From NCBI GenBank assembly GCA_018816735.1, contig JAHIVH010000034.1, forward strand, positions 1-64,000: DNA of 64,000 nucleotides, in the 5' to 3' direction. The notes beneath the pieces were generated by a model. The model made no database searches and was not told where the DNA came from. It worked only from the letters and a program-made list of their open reading frames with translations. Shown piece after piece: positions 62,517 to 64,000 of this stretch. The stretch's first letter is position 1, and each line of letters opens with the position of its first letter. Source of the DNA: Pseudomonadota bacterium. GTDB taxonomy: Bacteria; Desulfobacterota; Desulfobacteria; Desulfobacterales; JAHIVH01. Made by a program: the position numbers and the translations under genes.

Positions 62517-63884
62517 AATAAGTATCCGGCTGATCAAACAGTGTAAAAAAACGGATCAGATCGAGTTTACTCCCGTCTGCCGTTAAATCATCTGAAAAAA
62601 TGGTATCTTTAATACCGGTGAGTCCCAGCGCCATATTGAGGTAGAGTTCCCGGGTCAACGTCAATGTCCCGTTTGCTTCCGGATCGGGATCGCGTTTATA
62701 ATGGTGAAGCACACAATTCTCGATGGTCAGGACATAGCTCTCGTTCACATCCGTAAAAATAACATTGACTGTCAGTTCCACACCGTCTGCCTTCTCACTC
62801 TTCAGCCTGGCAGCCATGGCATCAAAAAACCGGCTCAGGGGAGCGTATTGCATCAGGTCTTTGGCATTGGCGGGACCCAGCCCTTTTTTCGGCCGCCCAT
62901 GCCTTAACTCATAGGCGCCTGTCAGATAAATATCCCGCCAGGGTCCGGATTCTGACTGATACCCGAGCTGATCATAGGTTTGGGCCAGCAGGTCTTTTGC
63001 CCGATCATTATCCGGCTCTGCAAACACAAGATGATTCAGCACTTCAGCCACCCACCGGTAATCTCCTTCATCAAAGGATTTCTTGCACTTTTCAAGAACG
63101 TTTTCCGCACCGCCCATGAATGCCACATACCGACTGGCAGATTTCTCGGGCGGAAGCGGGTCGAGGTTCGCGGGATTTCCGTCAAACCAACCGAGCTTGC
63201 CCGTCTCATCATGGTCGGACCTGCCAGCAGATTTTCACTGGTGGCTTCTTCCATAAAGCCTTCTGGTGCAATGATCTGAACATGGTCTTTGGCCTGTTCA
63301 GGAGATATGATTCCCAGCACCCCACCCAAATGATCCACATGGCTGTGCGTAAAAATGATGGCTTTCACCGGTTTTCTGCCCAGATGAATCTGGGCGAATT
63401 GAAACGCCCTTTCGGCAGTCTCCCTGGAAGTCAATGGATCGACCAAAATCCATCCGGTTTGCCCCTCGATAAGGGTCAGATTGGACAAATCAAAGCCTCT
63501 TAACTGATACACCTTATCCGTCACTTTAAATAGCCCGTGAATATTGTTCAGGCGTTCCTGTCGCCAGAGACTGGGATTGACACTTTCAGGAGCATCCCCT
63601 TTGATGAAATTATAAGCATCCATATCCCATACCGGTTCCCCGTCGGAATTCATCACCTGAAGTCCCTCTTCCCTTGCAATCAATCCTCTTTCAGCCTCAA
63701 TAAAATCGTCGGTATTGGAGAAATCGAGTGTTTCATTCACCTCCCGGTTTTTGCCGGCGGTGATGGCTGTGGGTACTGAGTGTCCATCCCTGTCTGCACT
63801 TTCGTCAACAGGACGTTTTTCAGCGGTGCATGAAAAGCACCCGACCATTAAAATAAGTATGAATGCAAGGCCATTTGTCTTCAT
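62497..63884 (-). pseudogene. Alkylsulfatase (SdsA1/BDS1-like) with internal out-of-frame deletion
   Basis: The N-terminal part from 63884 (AAAGGAG before ATG; lipobox LMVGC) is the metallo-beta-lactamase half: HSHVDHLGGVLGI zinc ligands, APEGFMEEATSENLLAGPTMM. The C-terminal part (62497 to about 63205, another frame) continues with GWFDGNPANLDPLPPEKSA, RYVAFMGGAENVLEK, YLTGAYELRHG and an SCP2-like C-terminal domain, typical of the family. Between MMRRA and GWFDG some 150 or more residues that hold later zinc ligands are lost, and the frame changes near 63205. Intact members have about 650 residues. The lesion should abolish alkyl-sulfate hydrolysis. Confidence 0.85.
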
Positions 63885-64000
63885 GATATCTCCTTTGGTT
63901 TGGCATGGATCACTTCCGTTAAATAACGAACCATATGGGCAACGTATTGAAAAAAAGGTTGCAGAATCACCTGATTTGTATATCAAATAAAGACCCCTAT

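Noticed and set aside
1..64000. CRISPR arrays, rRNA and tRNA genes.
   Set aside because: No regularly spaced short repeats and no tRNA-like or rRNA-like signatures were seen on reading; a covariance-model scan would be decisive.

Overview
The window reads as a chromosomal segment of an anaerobic, probably sulfate-reducing Desulfobacterota bacterium (Desulfobacterales-like). This is an inference from gene content: several acyl-CoA and fatty-acid enzymes, two sigma-54 activators, a heterodisulfide-reductase-like CCG/4Fe-4S protein, a corrinoid methyltransferase module, and a CFeSP/RnfB-type Fe-S domain. No rRNA, tRNA or CRISPR array was seen. Base composition is uneven. The stretches 1-4500, about 21.2-26.0 kb and about 57.5-59.5 kb look AT-richer than the rest, and these are where defence-like genes and gene relics sit.

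Layout. (1) 265-4091: a two-gene operon of a PHP-SMC-type ATPase (TrlF/Ppl-like) and an AlbA_2 (Schlafen-type) protein, a likely anti-phage or nucleic-acid surveillance pair. (2) 4.5-8.2 kb: endonuclease IV, a small Fe-S protein, an ABC-F ATPase and a DUF4395 membrane protein. (3) 8.3-19.2 kb: a long minus-strand operon led by a MarR regulator. In transcription order it holds a fumarate-reductase-like flavoprotein, a 2Fe-2S ferredoxin, an ATC-hydrolase family protein, a cysteine-desulfidase-like protein, an M20 peptidase/amidohydrolase, a corrinoid protein, two URO-D/MtaA-like methyltransferases and a GMC oxidoreductase. This is the most interesting candidate pathway in the window: apparently a methyl-transfer and C-N/C-S degradation system for an unidentified substrate.

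(4) 19.4-30.1 kb: a plastic region. It has an esterase lipoprotein, a small lipoprotein, a 96-bp direct repeat pair 3.16 kb apart, and relics of a DUF4338 transposase, a GMC oxidoreductase, an alpha/beta hydrolase, a serine recombinase, a sirtuin and a PIN-domain protein. Among these are intact genes: a MarR regulator with palindromic operators, an SRPBCC protein, an SDR and a MopE-motif lipoprotein. (5) 30.2-48.7 kb: lipid and alcohol catabolism. An acyl-CoA dehydrogenase and a sigma-54 activator diverge from an eight-gene plus-strand operon (Zn-alcohol dehydrogenase, aldehyde dehydrogenase, SCP2 protein, a conserved unknown, two phytoene-desaturase-like flavoproteins, acyl-CoA synthetase, nitronate monooxygenase-like protein). 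A TPR protein, a crotonase, a hotdog thioesterase, a second sigma-54 activator and an HdrD-like Fe-S protein follow. The logic is alcohol to aldehyde to acid to acyl-CoA to beta-oxidation of a hydrophobic, perhaps isoprenoid or sterol-like, compound.

(6) 48.9-57.5 kb: a CocE-type hydrolase with a frameshifted signal peptide, an Sfp-type phosphopantetheinyl transferase, two unknowns, cardiolipin synthase preceded by a T10G9 tract, a CheY/CheX-like pair and a MalY-type PLP enzyme. (7) 57.5-59.4 kb: an AAA ATPase plus DUF4276 pair, a second defence-like module. (8) 59.6-64.0 kb: a crotonase, an SDR, an L-2-hydroxyglutarate-oxidase-like enzyme, and an alkylsulfatase disabled by an internal out-of-frame deletion.
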